Assembly (NCBI RefSeq): GCF_000243215.1
Contig: NZ_JH594596.1
Location: 1 to 64,000 of the forward strand
Reading direction: 5' to 3'
Source: Odoribacter laneus YIT 12061
Lineage (GTDB): Bacteria > Bacteroidota > Bacteroidia > Bacteroidales > Marinifilaceae
DNA length: 64,000 nucleotides
In this document: piece by piece, positions 17,347 through 25,681 of the stretch
How the letters are laid out: every line of letters begins with the position of its first letter
How positions within the stretch are numbered: the first letter of the stretch is position 1
Notes under the pieces: model-generated
The model's input: only the letters and a program-made list of their open reading frames with translations
What the model was told of the DNA's origin: nothing
Database searches by the model: none
Position numbers and translations under genes: made by a program

Positions 17347-18552
17347 TTACAGTCCCTTCAACACTGTCCGGTTGGCCCGGTCGAGGAGGGTTTGGTCGAG
17401 GGAGGCCAGGTAGATTTTAGTAGTCATTTCCGAATAGTGCCCCATACCTTCGCTGATGATGGAAAGAGGTATATGTCTTTTGTAGGCGATGGTGGCCCAG
17501 CTGTGCCGAGAGACGTAAGAAGAAAGGCTTTGATGCAGACCCAGGAGGTGAGACAGTTTTTTGAGCAGGCGGTTGTAATAAGAGAGAGCATTCCGGTATT
17601 GTTTGAAAGCAGTTAGCGGATCGGTACTGCTAATGATCGGGAGTACGTAATCCAATTCTTTCGGGACATGAGGGGCATATTTGTCTATTATGCGCTGCAT
17701 ACAGGGTTCCAGTTTGACAGAAAGACGCTGACCCGTTTTGCGGCGTTTGTAGTAAATGATTCCCTCACGGATGTCTTTTTTGCGCAAATAGGCCATGTCG
17801 ACAAAAGACATGCCCCGGGTATAAAAACTAAGTAAAAAAAGATCCCGGGTAAAAGTGAGGTTCGGCTGTTTAATATCCAACTTTTTTAATTTTAGAATGA
17901 TATTTTCATCTACCGCTCTTTTTCGGGTTTTTTCTATTCCGGTATATACATTTTTGAAAGGATCGCGTTGAATAATTAATTCCTGGGCCACGGCTTTGTT
18001 GTAGATTGCCCGAAGAATCCGCATATAAAAGGAAATGGAATTGAGAGTGACGTTTTTTCTTTTTAACCAATATTCGTATTCTGACATAACGACGGAATCG
18101 ATAGCGGCTAATTCGATGTCTCGTCCCTCCCGGAAGGTTTTAAAACTCCTCATGGCATAATGATAGGACATAGCTGTTTTGATTTGACCGTTTTGTTCCA
18201 ATTGTTTTTGTAATTTATCAATAAAGGAGAACAACCGAAGAGAGGGGGATTTACCGTTGAAACGGTTTACTATTTGCTGAAGGATGTCGGGTTCTCCGGG
18301 AGGATAAGAGTGAATGAGGGAACGAAGTTGGATCAGCGATTCTTGCAGGGACATTTTTACCTGCTGTACATACATACTCCTTTCGTTGTCCGGAATAAGG
18401 GGATGCTGGGATACGGGATCCCATTCGGGAGGAAATAGTTTGTGGATTGTTTTAATTTGTTTGGTATTTCCCCGATGAGATAAAACAAAAAAGAGGGTAC
18501 CTGGTTTACCCTCTACGACAGATGAACGCAATTTTACATGAACTGTTGCCAT
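17347..18552 (-). CDS. Tyrosine site-specific recombinase
   Basis: A 401-residue phage-integrase-family protein. The order is an N-terminal arm-binding-like region (1-100), a SAM-like core-binding domain (about 105-200) and a catalytic domain (about 215-395). Catalytic residues visible are Arg in YTRGMSFVD, Lys in RRKTGQRL, His-x-x-Arg in SRHSWATIAY, His in GMGHYSEM and the Tyr nucleophile in TKIYLASL. In Bacteroidales such single recombinases next to capsule loci often invert promoters. No clear invertible segment is visible next to it here, so its target may lie elsewhere, or it may be a remnant of an integrated element. Confidence 0.85.
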   Translation of the reverse strand: MATVHVKLRSSVVEGKPGTLFFVLSHRGNTKQIKTIHKLFPPEWDPVSQHPLIPDNERSMYVQQVKMSLQESLIQLRSLIHSYPPGEPDILQQIVNRFNGKSPSLRLFSFIDKLQKQLEQNGQIKTAMSYHYAMRSFKTFREGRDIELAAIDSVVMSEYEYWLKRKNVTLNSISFYMRILRAIYNKAVAQELIIQRDPFKNVYTGIEKTRKRAVDENIILKLKKLDIKQPNLTFTRDLFLLSFYTRGMSFVDMAYLRKKDIREGIIYYKRRKTGQRLSVKLEPCMQRIIDKYAPHVPKELDYVLPIISSTDPLTAFKQYRNALSYYNRLLKKLSHLLGLHQSLSSYVSRHSWATIAYKRHIPLSIISEGMGHYSEMTTKIYLASLDQTLLDRANRTVLKGL

Positions 18553-19619
18553 AAAATGAATGATTTAAATGAGTAAATGAAAACAAAAATGGTATTTTTC
18601 ACTTAATAATTGGGGGCTTTTAAGCGACGTTCAGGAAGAAGGAATAAAAATATTGCTGTAAAATAGTTCAAATTTGTATTAAATTCACTTCGTATACAAA
18701 AGTTTGGCAGAGCGAAAAAAGGGGGATTTATTTGGGCATGATGACCGGCATTTTGTTTTTCATTTTATGGAAAAATTGTTATATTACACTTTCTATAAGT
18801 GTGGCGAGCAGAATACAGAACAGGGAAAATGATTCGTATTCACCTTGAAAAGTTCTGGAATAAAAGCAACAAGTGAGGAGCTTCGTCTGGATTATTAGGA
18901 AAAAAGTTTTGTAGGAATTTGTTGAGAGTTGTATTCTCTGTCCTAGGTTCAGTCGTAAAAGGAGAGGAAAATAACTCACAATTACAACGTTCGATTTCCA
19001 TTATTTTAGAGAAGTTAGGAGGGAGTGTCGGTTGTGAGATGCCTATACAAATACTTTTGCACCGGGGGACGTATGGGTGTAAAATCCACGACTATGGCTT
19101 TGGGAGATCATAATACTTATTACGCTATTTCACCTTTAATAGGTGTTCTGCCTCGTTATTATGATGATAGGAAAAGACGGGCCAAGATGGGAAAAAATAC
19201 TTGTGGAAATAGTGCAAATTTTCTGGCTGTAGATTGTGTATATTATTTTGATCCTGTCTGGAAAGGATATCGCGAAGGCCGTTCAAAATCTTATGTTTTT
19301 TTCCTTATTGGAGATTGAGGAGGGTTTACAAAAAGGGAATGCTTTTAGAACTCAATTGGGGTGGGAATATAGGGCGTTTCCTGAATGGTGAATCGATTTC
19401 GAGGGGAAAAATTGCTTTTAAGTTTGGGCTGGTGTTTGGGGTGAGATAATTTTAGGTTATGGGAGAAGAAATGACAAAGGAATCGTCCCTTTGTTCCTTA
19501 TTTATCGCATTGTGGGGAGAAAATCCCGGGATCGGTGGGGGTAAGATGTTGCTGTGGTGAAAAAAAATCATAAAATAAGATTTTACGCAAACATCATTTT
19601 ACTCATTGTTGTATAACTA
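18553..19619. other. Intergenic region with a decayed gene
   Basis: More than 1 kb without an intact gene. The first 350 bp hold nothing I recognise. From about 18919 onward short frames resemble pieces of one outer-membrane-type protein, listed as a pseudogene. The last 170 bp before the phytase gene show no clear -7 box. Confidence 0.5.
18919..19446 (+). pseudogene. Degraded outer-membrane beta-barrel-like gene
   Basis: Three frames give consecutive pieces of what looks like one protein of about 170 residues: RSISIILEKLGGSV (frame of 18919), then GDHNTYYAISPLIGVLPRYY and GKNTCGNSANFLAVDC (frame of 19025), then GNAFRTQLGWEYRAFPEW just before 19395. Alternating hydrophobic residues and the GKN-x-G-NSANF and LGWEYR phrases recall small Bacteroidota outer-membrane barrels. 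At least two frameshifts and an internal stop separate the parts. No signal peptide is left. The family assignment is by feel only. Confidence 0.35.
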
Positions 19620-19640
19620 ATGAATAAAACGAATGGCGGT

Positions 19641-20930
19641 ATGAAGAAAATAATAATGTTTGTACTTTGTCTGTTTATTTATTTTTCTTTTGCATGGGGA
19701 CAGGCTAGTGTTCAGCAATATGCAGGAACTGCCATGCCTTATCCTTTTATAGAAAATTCATCTACCTTTTCTTCAGACGGTATGATCCCTTTCTACATAA
19801 ATCATTTGGGAAGGCACGGAGCAAGGTTTCCTACTTCGGGAAAGGATTTGAATAAGGTCATAGAGGTACTGACGTTTGCTGAATGCGAAAATAGACTGAC
19901 GGCGGAAGGTGGGGAATTACTTTCCACTGTGCGTTATCTGGCTGGGCTCTTTAAGAATCAGTGGGGAAAATTATCAAAATTAGGAGAGCAGGAGCAAAAA
20001 GGAATTGCCGGACGTATGATAGAGCATTATCCTCTGTTGTTTACCGGTGCAGCTCGGATAGAAGCAATTGCTACCTATGTTCCCCGTTGTATAAATAGTA
20101 TGGATGCGTTCCTTTCCGTGATAAAACAACACCATTCAGCTCTGTATATAGAGAGAAGTGAAGGAAGACAGTACGATACCCTCCTTCGTTTTTTCGACTT
20201 AAATAAGTCCTATGTCTGTTATAAAAAAAACGGGGAATGGATTCCTGTATATGAGGCCTTTTTGGAGAAAAAAATTTCTCCCGCCCCTGTTATGAAGAGG
20301 CTTTTTCTCAATCCGGAACAAGAGGCAGACGAGGAAGCCAGGAAATTTGTCAGGGCATTATTTGCTATTGCGGCCATACTTCCCGATACCGATATTTCCT
20401 TAAATTTGGGGAATTTTTTTACGACCGAAGAATGGTTTGATTATTGGCAGACCCAGAATTTACGGCAATACCTGAGTAAAAGCGCTGCGCCTATTGGAAA
20501 GATGTTGCCGGTTGCAATTGCGTGGCCTTTGCTTTCCGAATTTATTCGTACCGCCGAAGAGGTGATAAACGGACAATCAAATAAGCAGGCGAATTTTCGT
20601 TTTGCTCATGCGGAAACGGTTATACCTTTTGTCGCTTTAATGGGTATAGAAAAAACGGACAGCTCCATAGCTAATCCCGATTCTGTTGCATTATACTGGA
20701 AAGATTATGAAATTGCACCTATGGCCGCTAACGTACAGTGGATTTTTTATCGGGATAAAGAGCAAAATGTATGGATTAAAATTCTCTTAAACGAGCAAGA
20801 AGCTGCACTTCCGCTAGCGACTGACCGCTTTCCTTATTATCAGTGGAAAGATGTTCACAATTTTCTTTCCCAACGGATATTGATGGCCCAAAGAATACTC
20901 TCCTCTTTAGAGGTGACAGATGAAAAATAA
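19641..20930 (+). CDS. Secreted histidine phosphatase, MINPP-type phytase
   Basis: A protein of 429 residues from the ATG at 19641; the upstream ATG at 19620 only adds seven polar residues before the signal peptide KKIIMFVLCLFIYFSFAWGQ. The catalytic RHGARFP motif is near residue 52 and the second catalytic motif HAE lies in FRFAHAETVIPFVALMG near residue 327. HAE instead of HD marks the multiple inositol polyphosphate phosphatase branch, which removes phosphates from phytate. Bacteroides MINPP enzymes of about 425 residues act in the periplasm or at the surface. It stands alone and converges with the next gene over a strong terminator. Confidence 0.85.
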   Translation: MKKIIMFVLCLFIYFSFAWGQASVQQYAGTAMPYPFIENSSTFSSDGMIPFYINHLGRHGARFPTSGKDLNKVIEVLTFAECENRLTAEGGELLSTVRYLAGLFKNQWGKLSKLGEQEQKGIAGRMIEHYPLLFTGAARIEAIATYVPRCINSMDAFLSVIKQHHSALYIERSEGRQYDTLLRFFDLNKSYVCYKKNGEWIPVYEAFLEKKISPAPVMKRLFLNPEQEADEEARKFVRALFAIAAILPDTDISLNLGNFFTTEEWFDYWQTQNLRQYLSKSAAPIGKMLPVAIAWPLLSEFIRTAEEVINGQSNKQANFRFAHAETVIPFVALMGIEKTDSSIANPDSVALYWKDYEIAPMAANVQWIFYRDKEQNVWIKILLNEQEAALPLATDRFPYYQWKDVHNFLSQRILMAQRILSSLEVTDEK

Positions 20931-21020
20931 TTTAGGGGAAATGAACCTTTTCTGCTATTTTAAGTTTTAAGAGGGGATCTGTCCTACAAATAGGTGTGTT
21001 TGAATAGCTAAATTTCTTGT

Positions 21021-21059
21021 CATTTTACACATTAGGGCACGTCCCTAATGTGTAAAATG
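21021..21059. terminator. Bidirectional terminator hairpin
   Basis: A perfect 17-bp inverted repeat separated by CACGT: CATTTTACACATTAGGG at 21021-21037 and its complement at 21043-21059. The outer stem is A/T-rich, so each strand shows a G/C hairpin followed by a T-rich end. It lies between the convergent phytase (+) and lipoprotein (-) genes. Confidence 0.85.
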
Positions 21060-21076
21060 ATGGAAATAATTCTTTG

Positions 21077-22042
21077 TCAATGCGGATTGGAGAAATTGTA
21101 ACAGATTTGAGGATCTGTGTTATTTACTCCTTTGTCGTTTATATTCCCTTTCCCTTGGATCCATCCTTCGAAGTTGTTATAAATCTGTTGGATAGGAGTA
21201 CATTCCGTTGCATAAAAAGGTCCCCCGAATTTGAAAATATTCACTCCGGTTGTCGGGAATGCTATTCCATAAGGTCTCCCTTTCTCATTTCCGAATTGCT
21301 CTAAGTTGGATGGATTGACGGCTTTATTGGTTTCTGCAATATACATCCTTTCATCGGATGTCTCTATAAACCAGTTTATTGTCGTATTCCCTACGTTCGG
21401 ATTATACTTCCATGCTTTGGTTTTAATCATTTTGCTGGGATATGTTTTCGGAGCAACATTTGTTTCCGTATTGATAAATCCTTTCTCCCCCTTAAATAAC
21501 TCTTCACGGCAATTTTCAGCCAGAATAAATTCTGTACCTTGTTCATTTACAACTCCCAGTTTGAAATTCTTTATGGCTCCCAAGGCAATTGGATGAATGG
21601 TGAATTCACAAGAAACGATATAATCAGGCCAATACGTTCTTGTCTCTTTCTTTTTTGCCCAGATAATCAAATCATTATAATCGTTATCACCACTTCGGGT
21701 ATCCTCAAACAGAAGAACACAATCCGTTTGTATTGTACCGCAATCTTTATAACCTTCAAATTTAGGTTCGTTACTATAAACCACTCTTATCGGAGCTGTG
21801 CTTTTCGTCAAATTCTTTACAGCTTCTTTAGGAACATTTATATTCATCGGAATTCCGGTAATGGCCAAAGTGTCCTCACCATAAATTACGATCGATACCA
21901 TTCCTTCCTTCAAAGGAACCTCATACGAAGCAAAGGGAACAATATTATCAAAGTCCACCTTTTTCGTCTGATACACATCTTTGTACTCACAACCCATGAC
22001 TATTAGTGCAAAGGTCATGAAAATTAAAACTATTTTTTTCAT
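21077..22042 (-). CDS. LruC-like (DUF4842-type) lipoprotein
   Basis: A 321-residue lipoprotein: KKIVLIFMTFALIVMGC ends in a lipobox Cys at residue 18. The segment VLLFEDTRSGDNDYNDLIIW (about residues 108-127) matches the acidic signature of LruC domains, a surface-protein module with the FEDxxxxxDxDYND pattern, probably calcium-binding. It is monocistronic. A minus-strand -7 box TATATTTG is at 22066-22059, about 17 bp before the ATG, so the leader is short. Function unknown; cell-surface exposure is likely. Confidence 0.7.
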   Translation of the reverse strand: MKKIVLIFMTFALIVMGCEYKDVYQTKKVDFDNIVPFASYEVPLKEGMVSIVIYGEDTLAITGIPMNINVPKEAVKNLTKSTAPIRVVYSNEPKFEGYKDCGTIQTDCVLLFEDTRSGDNDYNDLIIWAKKKETRTYWPDYIVSCEFTIHPIALGAIKNFKLGVVNEQGTEFILAENCREELFKGEKGFINTETNVAPKTYPSKMIKTKAWKYNPNVGNTTINWFIETSDERMYIAETNKAVNPSNLEQFGNEKGRPYGIAFPTTGVNIFKFGGPFYATECTPIQQIYNNFEGWIQGKGNINDKGVNNTDPQICYNFSNPH

Positions 22043-22639
22043 AGTAATTATTTTTTACAAATATATATGTTTTTTAATATAAAATACATATATACAATTA
22101 TAATCTCATATATTATGATTATATTTAGGGAGATCCTGCAAAACGATATGGAAAGAGAGGCATAGAACCAGGAAACCGGATATAAATCTTTTATGTATAA
22201 TTTTTTAGAATCAAGATGATTTTACTAGGAAACATGGATTTACAAAAGGACGTATAGCGGTTGCCATACACTACTTTTTCTATTGCCGAAATTGTTTTTG
22301 TTCCAAGCCTGGAGGAAGTTGCTTTTTTCGGTAATTACATCAAGAAATATACGGGAGTGTCACCGACTGAATTTCAGACTGAATTATTTTTGACACGGGA
22401 AATAGCAAAAGGCTTTTTGTTAAGTTTTCTCATAATATGTATTCTGAAGTAGAAAGTATCAAAGCGGATGCATTTGCAAGAGGGGACGTTTATCGGAACA
22501 TAGGGATGGTAAAGTGAAGTTCCGGTAAGGCTTTGGTATAAGTACAATGAAATAAATATCGAGTATTTAGGAATGTAAAAGCAGGAGGAAATATTCTTGC
22601 GTCCTGACATTCACTTACCATAGAATAAATGATGATAAA
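22043..22639. other. Intergenic region with an AraC relic
   Basis: About 600 bp between the LruC-like gene (-) and the first AraC-type promoter (+). Apart from the -7 box of the LruC-like gene near 22060 and the AraC fragment listed separately, no gene or structure is recognisable. Confidence 0.5.
22225..22380 (+). pseudogene. Remnant of an AraC-family regulator (C-terminal HTH)
   Basis: The frame from 22261 encodes SIAEIVF and then SLEEVAFFGNYIKKYTGVSPTEFQ in two parts, which is the second helix-turn-helix and signature end of AraC proteins (compare YFSRxFKKxTGxSPxEFR). Just upstream in another frame (about 22233-22270), GRIAVAIHYF resembles the preceding linker helix, indicating a frameshift. 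Nothing of the effector domain is left. It lies 260 bp before an intact AraC-type operator, so it may be the relic of a local regulator. Confidence 0.6.
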
Positions 22640-22705
22640 CAGTAATATGGGTTAGAATAACTGTAATTTATCTACTTTCTGTTTGTTTGAAACACTGTAT
22701 TTTTG
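22640..22705 (+). promoter_or_regulatory. AraC-type operator-promoter of the flavodoxin operon
   Basis: Half-site 1 is CAGTAATATGGGTTA (22640-22654). Half-site 2 is CTGTAATTTATCTAC (22661-22675), 21 bp further on. After exactly 22 bp comes the -7 box TATTTTTG (22698-22705). The same spacing is found at four other promoters in this cluster. The proximal half-site covers the -33 region, as expected for class II AraC-type activation. The start codon of the flavodoxin gene is 50 bp downstream. Confidence 0.8.
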
Positions 22706-22754
22706 CAAAAAGAATAGTCTGTGAAGGTGATTCTGATAAATAATACGGTATAAC

Positions 22755-23375
22755 ATGAAGAAAATATTCGGGATTCTGGCTCTTGGTCTGGTGTATGCGG
22801 GCTTTTTATGGGCAGTTTGTCCAGGCTGCAGGGCGAATATCCCTCAAGAGAATGCAATAATAAAACCCAAGAGTGAAATGAAAACATTGATCGTTTATTT
22901 TTCCTACACAGCCGGCAATACAAAGCGTATAGCCGAGAAAGTGCAGAAGGCCATAGGTGGCGATTTAGTGAGTTTGGAACCGGTGAAACCTTATTCCGAT
23001 GACTATGAGAAAGTGGTGAAACAGGGCAGGGAAGAAGTGGAGGGTGGATATAAGCCCGAGTTGAAATCACTTGGCGTCGACCTGCAAAATTATGACCGCA
23101 TTATCGTAGGTACTCCCACTTGGTGGTACCGCATGGCGCCCGTTGTATTGTCATTTTTATCCAGCAATGATTTCAGAGGAAAAGTGGTAGTACCTTTTAT
23201 GACCAATGCCGGATGGCCTGGTAGTGTGATAACGGATATGGTTTCCCTGGCAGAGGGGAATGGGGCAAAGGTAGAACATGCCCATGCCTTCAAATTCAGT
23301 TCTGACGAAAAGCATTTTGACCGTATGGTTACCCCTGTGGAAGAACTGGAACAGTGGATTGACGATTTAAAATAA
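22755..23375 (+). CDS. Exported flavodoxin (flavodoxin_4 type)
   Basis: A 206-residue protein with an N-terminal hydrophobic export segment (residues 1-20, followed by CPGC) and a flavodoxin domain from about residue 43. The FMN phosphate loop is FSYTAGNTKRIA. The flavin-stacking region is GTPTWWYRMAPVVLSFL and the third FMN loop is MTNAGWPGSV. It is the first gene of an operon-like run to 28124 and lies under an AraC-type promoter. It probably carries electrons in the periplasm or at the inner membrane, perhaps for the reductases encoded downstream. Confidence 0.85.
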   Translation: MKKIFGILALGLVYAGFLWAVCPGCRANIPQENAIIKPKSEMKTLIVYFSYTAGNTKRIAEKVQKAIGGDLVSLEPVKPYSDDYEKVVKQGREEVEGGYKPELKSLGVDLQNYDRIIVGTPTWWYRMAPVVLSFLSSNDFRGKVVVPFMTNAGWPGSVITDMVSLAEGNGAKVEHAHAFKFSSDEKHFDRMVTPVEELEQWIDDLK

Positions 23376-23469
23376 AACCGTTCGACGGAGTAAGATAGTA
23401 AGTACGGCATCGGGGGCTGCTTTTCTATCGTGACCGTCTGAGAATTCGTATAAATTAAATAGTGAATTT

Positions 23470-24477
23470 ATGAAAAAGTATGGTATCGTATTTTTGGCCA
23501 TAACATTTACGTCTCTTACGATGTATGGTTGCACCCCTTCTTCAGCAGTAGACAAGAATAAGAACAGACAGGAACAACCGGAAAAGGAGACGCCTGAAGG
23601 CGGAAAAGCATCCGTAGTTTATTTCACCAGGGAAATTACTCCTGAAGCGCTGATGCGTGTTTATAAGGCGTTGGGACGCACTGCCACCGGAAAGGTTGCC
23701 GTCAAGTTAAGTACGGGAGAACCCGGAGGGAATAACTTTTTGAAACCGGCATTAATTGCCGGCTTGGTGAAAGAAGTAAACGGCATCATTGTGGAGTGTA
23801 ACACAGCTTACGGCGGTGGACGTTCTAATACAGAAGCACACCTGAAAGCTGCCGAAGACCACGGCTTTACCGCCATTGCTCCGGTCGATATCATGGATGC
23901 GGAAGGTGAAAGCCGCCTTCCCGTGGCCGGTGGTAAACATTTGACCGAAGATATTGTCGGTTCTCACTACCTCAATTATGATTTTACCGTGGTACTTTCG
24001 CATTTCAAAGGGCACGCCATGGGAGGTTTCGGAGGGGCTATCAAGAATATCTCTATCGGCATAGCTTCTTCTAACGGAAAGCGCCTGATACATTCTGCAG
24101 GAGAGAGTACTACGAGCTGGGGAAATCCTGCACAGGATGATTTCCTGGAATCTATGGCAGAAGCCGCAAAAGGGGTCATCGACCATTGCGGTGAAAAAAT
24201 TCTTTACATCAGTGTGATGAATAATCTGTCGGTGGATTGTGATTGTGACTCTCATCCGGCGGCTCCCCAGATGGGGGATGTCGGTATACTTGCTTCGCTG
24301 GATCCGGTGGCCCTCGATAAGGCTTGTGTGGACCTGGTTTATTTATCTTCGGACCCGGGGAAAGTACATCTGATAGAGCGCATGGAGTCGCGCCATGGCA
24401 TTCATACGCTGGAATATGCGGAAGCCATCGGTATAGGTAGTCAAAAATATGAGTTGGTTGATTTAGACAAAAAATGA
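23470..24477 (+). CDS. DUF362 lipoprotein
   Basis: A 335-residue protein with lipoprotein signal (FTSLTMYGC, Cys at residue 21). The body matches DUF362: KVAVKLSTGEPGGNNFLKP, VECNTAYGGGRSNTEAH, VVLSHFKGHAMGGFGGAIKNISIGIAS in pieces, and DPVALDKACVDLVY. Many DUF362 proteins carry a C-terminal ferredoxin part. This one lacks it, but the next gene (1 bp away) encodes a reductase with two 4Fe-4S motifs. Paired Cys near VDCDCDSHP could bind metal. Role unknown; a redox partner is likely from context. Confidence 0.75.
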   Translation: MKKYGIVFLAITFTSLTMYGCTPSSAVDKNKNRQEQPEKETPEGGKASVVYFTREITPEALMRVYKALGRTATGKVAVKLSTGEPGGNNFLKPALIAGLVKEVNGIIVECNTAYGGGRSNTEAHLKAAEDHGFTAIAPVDIMDAEGESRLPVAGGKHLTEDIVGSHYLNYDFTVVLSHFKGHAMGGFGGAIKNISIGIASSNGKRLIHSAGESTTSWGNPAQDDFLESMAEAAKGVIDHCGEKILYISVMNNLSVDCDCDSHPAAPQMGDVGILASLDPVALDKACVDLVYLSSDPGKVHLIERMESRHGIHTLEYAEAIGIGSQKYELVDLDKK

Positions 24478-24478
24478 G

Positions 24479-25627
24479 ATGGAGTATCGGAAATTAGGAA
24501 GAACCGGCTTGTCCGTCAGTGCTATCGGACTGGGCTGTGAAGGCTTTATCGGCCTGTCGGAAGAGGATACGTGCCGACAGATGGACTTTGCCATTGCACA
24601 AGGCATCAATTTTATGGACATGTACTCTTCTAATCCCGGCTTACGTACGAATATAGGCAAGGCTTTAGTGGGCTATCGGCCGCAGTTTGTAATACAGGGA
24701 CATTTGTGTGCCACCTGGGAAAACGGCCAGTATTTACGTACCCGTGACGTGGATAAAACGCTGGCCGCTTTCGAGGAGCAGCTCCGTTTGTTGCGGACGG
24801 ACTATCTGGACATCGGTATGATACATTATGTAGACGATGAAAAGGATTTCCGTTGTGTATTTGAAGGGCCTATCATCCAGCTTGCCCTTCGCTTGAAGCA
24901 GGAAGGACGAATCCGCCATATCGGTATGAGCAGTCACAACCCTCGGGTGGCGATAAAGGCTGTGGAAAGCGGATTGGTGGATGTGTTGATGTTCTCCATC
25001 AACCCCTGTTATGATTTGCAACCTGCCAGTGAAGAGGTGGAAGATTTGTGGAAGGATGAAAATTATGAACGTGAGCTGCACAATATCGATCCGGAGCGCG
25101 AACTGTTGTACGAACTCTGTGAGCAGAAAGGCGTAGGTATCGACGTGATGAAGGTGTATGGGGGAGGGGATTTGCTGAGTGAAGCCAACTCTCCTTTCGG
25201 GAAAGCCTTCACCCCGGTACAATGTCTGGAATATGCATTGACACGTCCGGGTGTGGCATCCGTCATGGTCGGTTGCCGCAATTGTGAGGAAGTACAGAGG
25301 GCAGTGGATTGGTGCAGCGCGACGAAGGAAGAAAAGGACTACACTTCGGTTATGCAGGGTATGGACCGTTTCTCGTGGAAAGGACATTGTATGTATTGCG
25401 GACACTGCGCCCCTTGTGTGGTTGGAATTGATGTGGCCAGTGTCAATAAATACTACAATCTGACCGTAGCCGAAGGATTTGTACCTGAAACCGTGCGAGA
25501 GCATTATAAAGCTCTTTCGCACCATGCTTCCGAGTGCATCCGTTGCGGTAGTTGTGAAAAGAACTGTCCTTTCGGGGTCGATATTCGCGGACACATGCAG
25601 AGGGCGACGGAAAGATTTGGATATTGA
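24479..25627 (+). CDS. Aldo/keto reductase with C-terminal 4Fe-4S ferredoxin domain
   Basis: A 382-residue fusion. Residues 1-290 form an AKR barrel (MEYRKLGRTGLSVSAIGLGC, DMYSSNPGLR, HYVDDEKD, RHIGMSSHNPRVA). Residues about 302-375 hold two ferredoxin-like clusters, CMYCGHCAPC and CIRCGSCEKNCPFGVD. Such enzymes are presumed to couple carbonyl or quinone reduction to ferredoxin or flavodoxin. It starts 1 bp after the DUF362 stop, so the two are surely cotranscribed. No signal peptide is present, so it is cytosolic, in contrast to its exported neighbours. Confidence 0.85.
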   Translation: MEYRKLGRTGLSVSAIGLGCEGFIGLSEEDTCRQMDFAIAQGINFMDMYSSNPGLRTNIGKALVGYRPQFVIQGHLCATWENGQYLRTRDVDKTLAAFEEQLRLLRTDYLDIGMIHYVDDEKDFRCVFEGPIIQLALRLKQEGRIRHIGMSSHNPRVAIKAVESGLVDVLMFSINPCYDLQPASEEVEDLWKDENYERELHNIDPERELLYELCEQKGVGIDVMKVYGGGDLLSEANSPFGKAFTPVQCLEYALTRPGVASVMVGCRNCEEVQRAVDWCSATKEEKDYTSVMQGMDRFSWKGHCMYCGHCAPCVVGIDVASVNKYYNLTVAEGFVPETVREHYKALSHHASECIRCGSCEKNCPFGVDIRGHMQRATERFGY

Positions 25628-25681
25628 AAAGGAATTGTGGCCTTTGATTGAACAGAATAAATCATCAAATAGCGAACAGAA

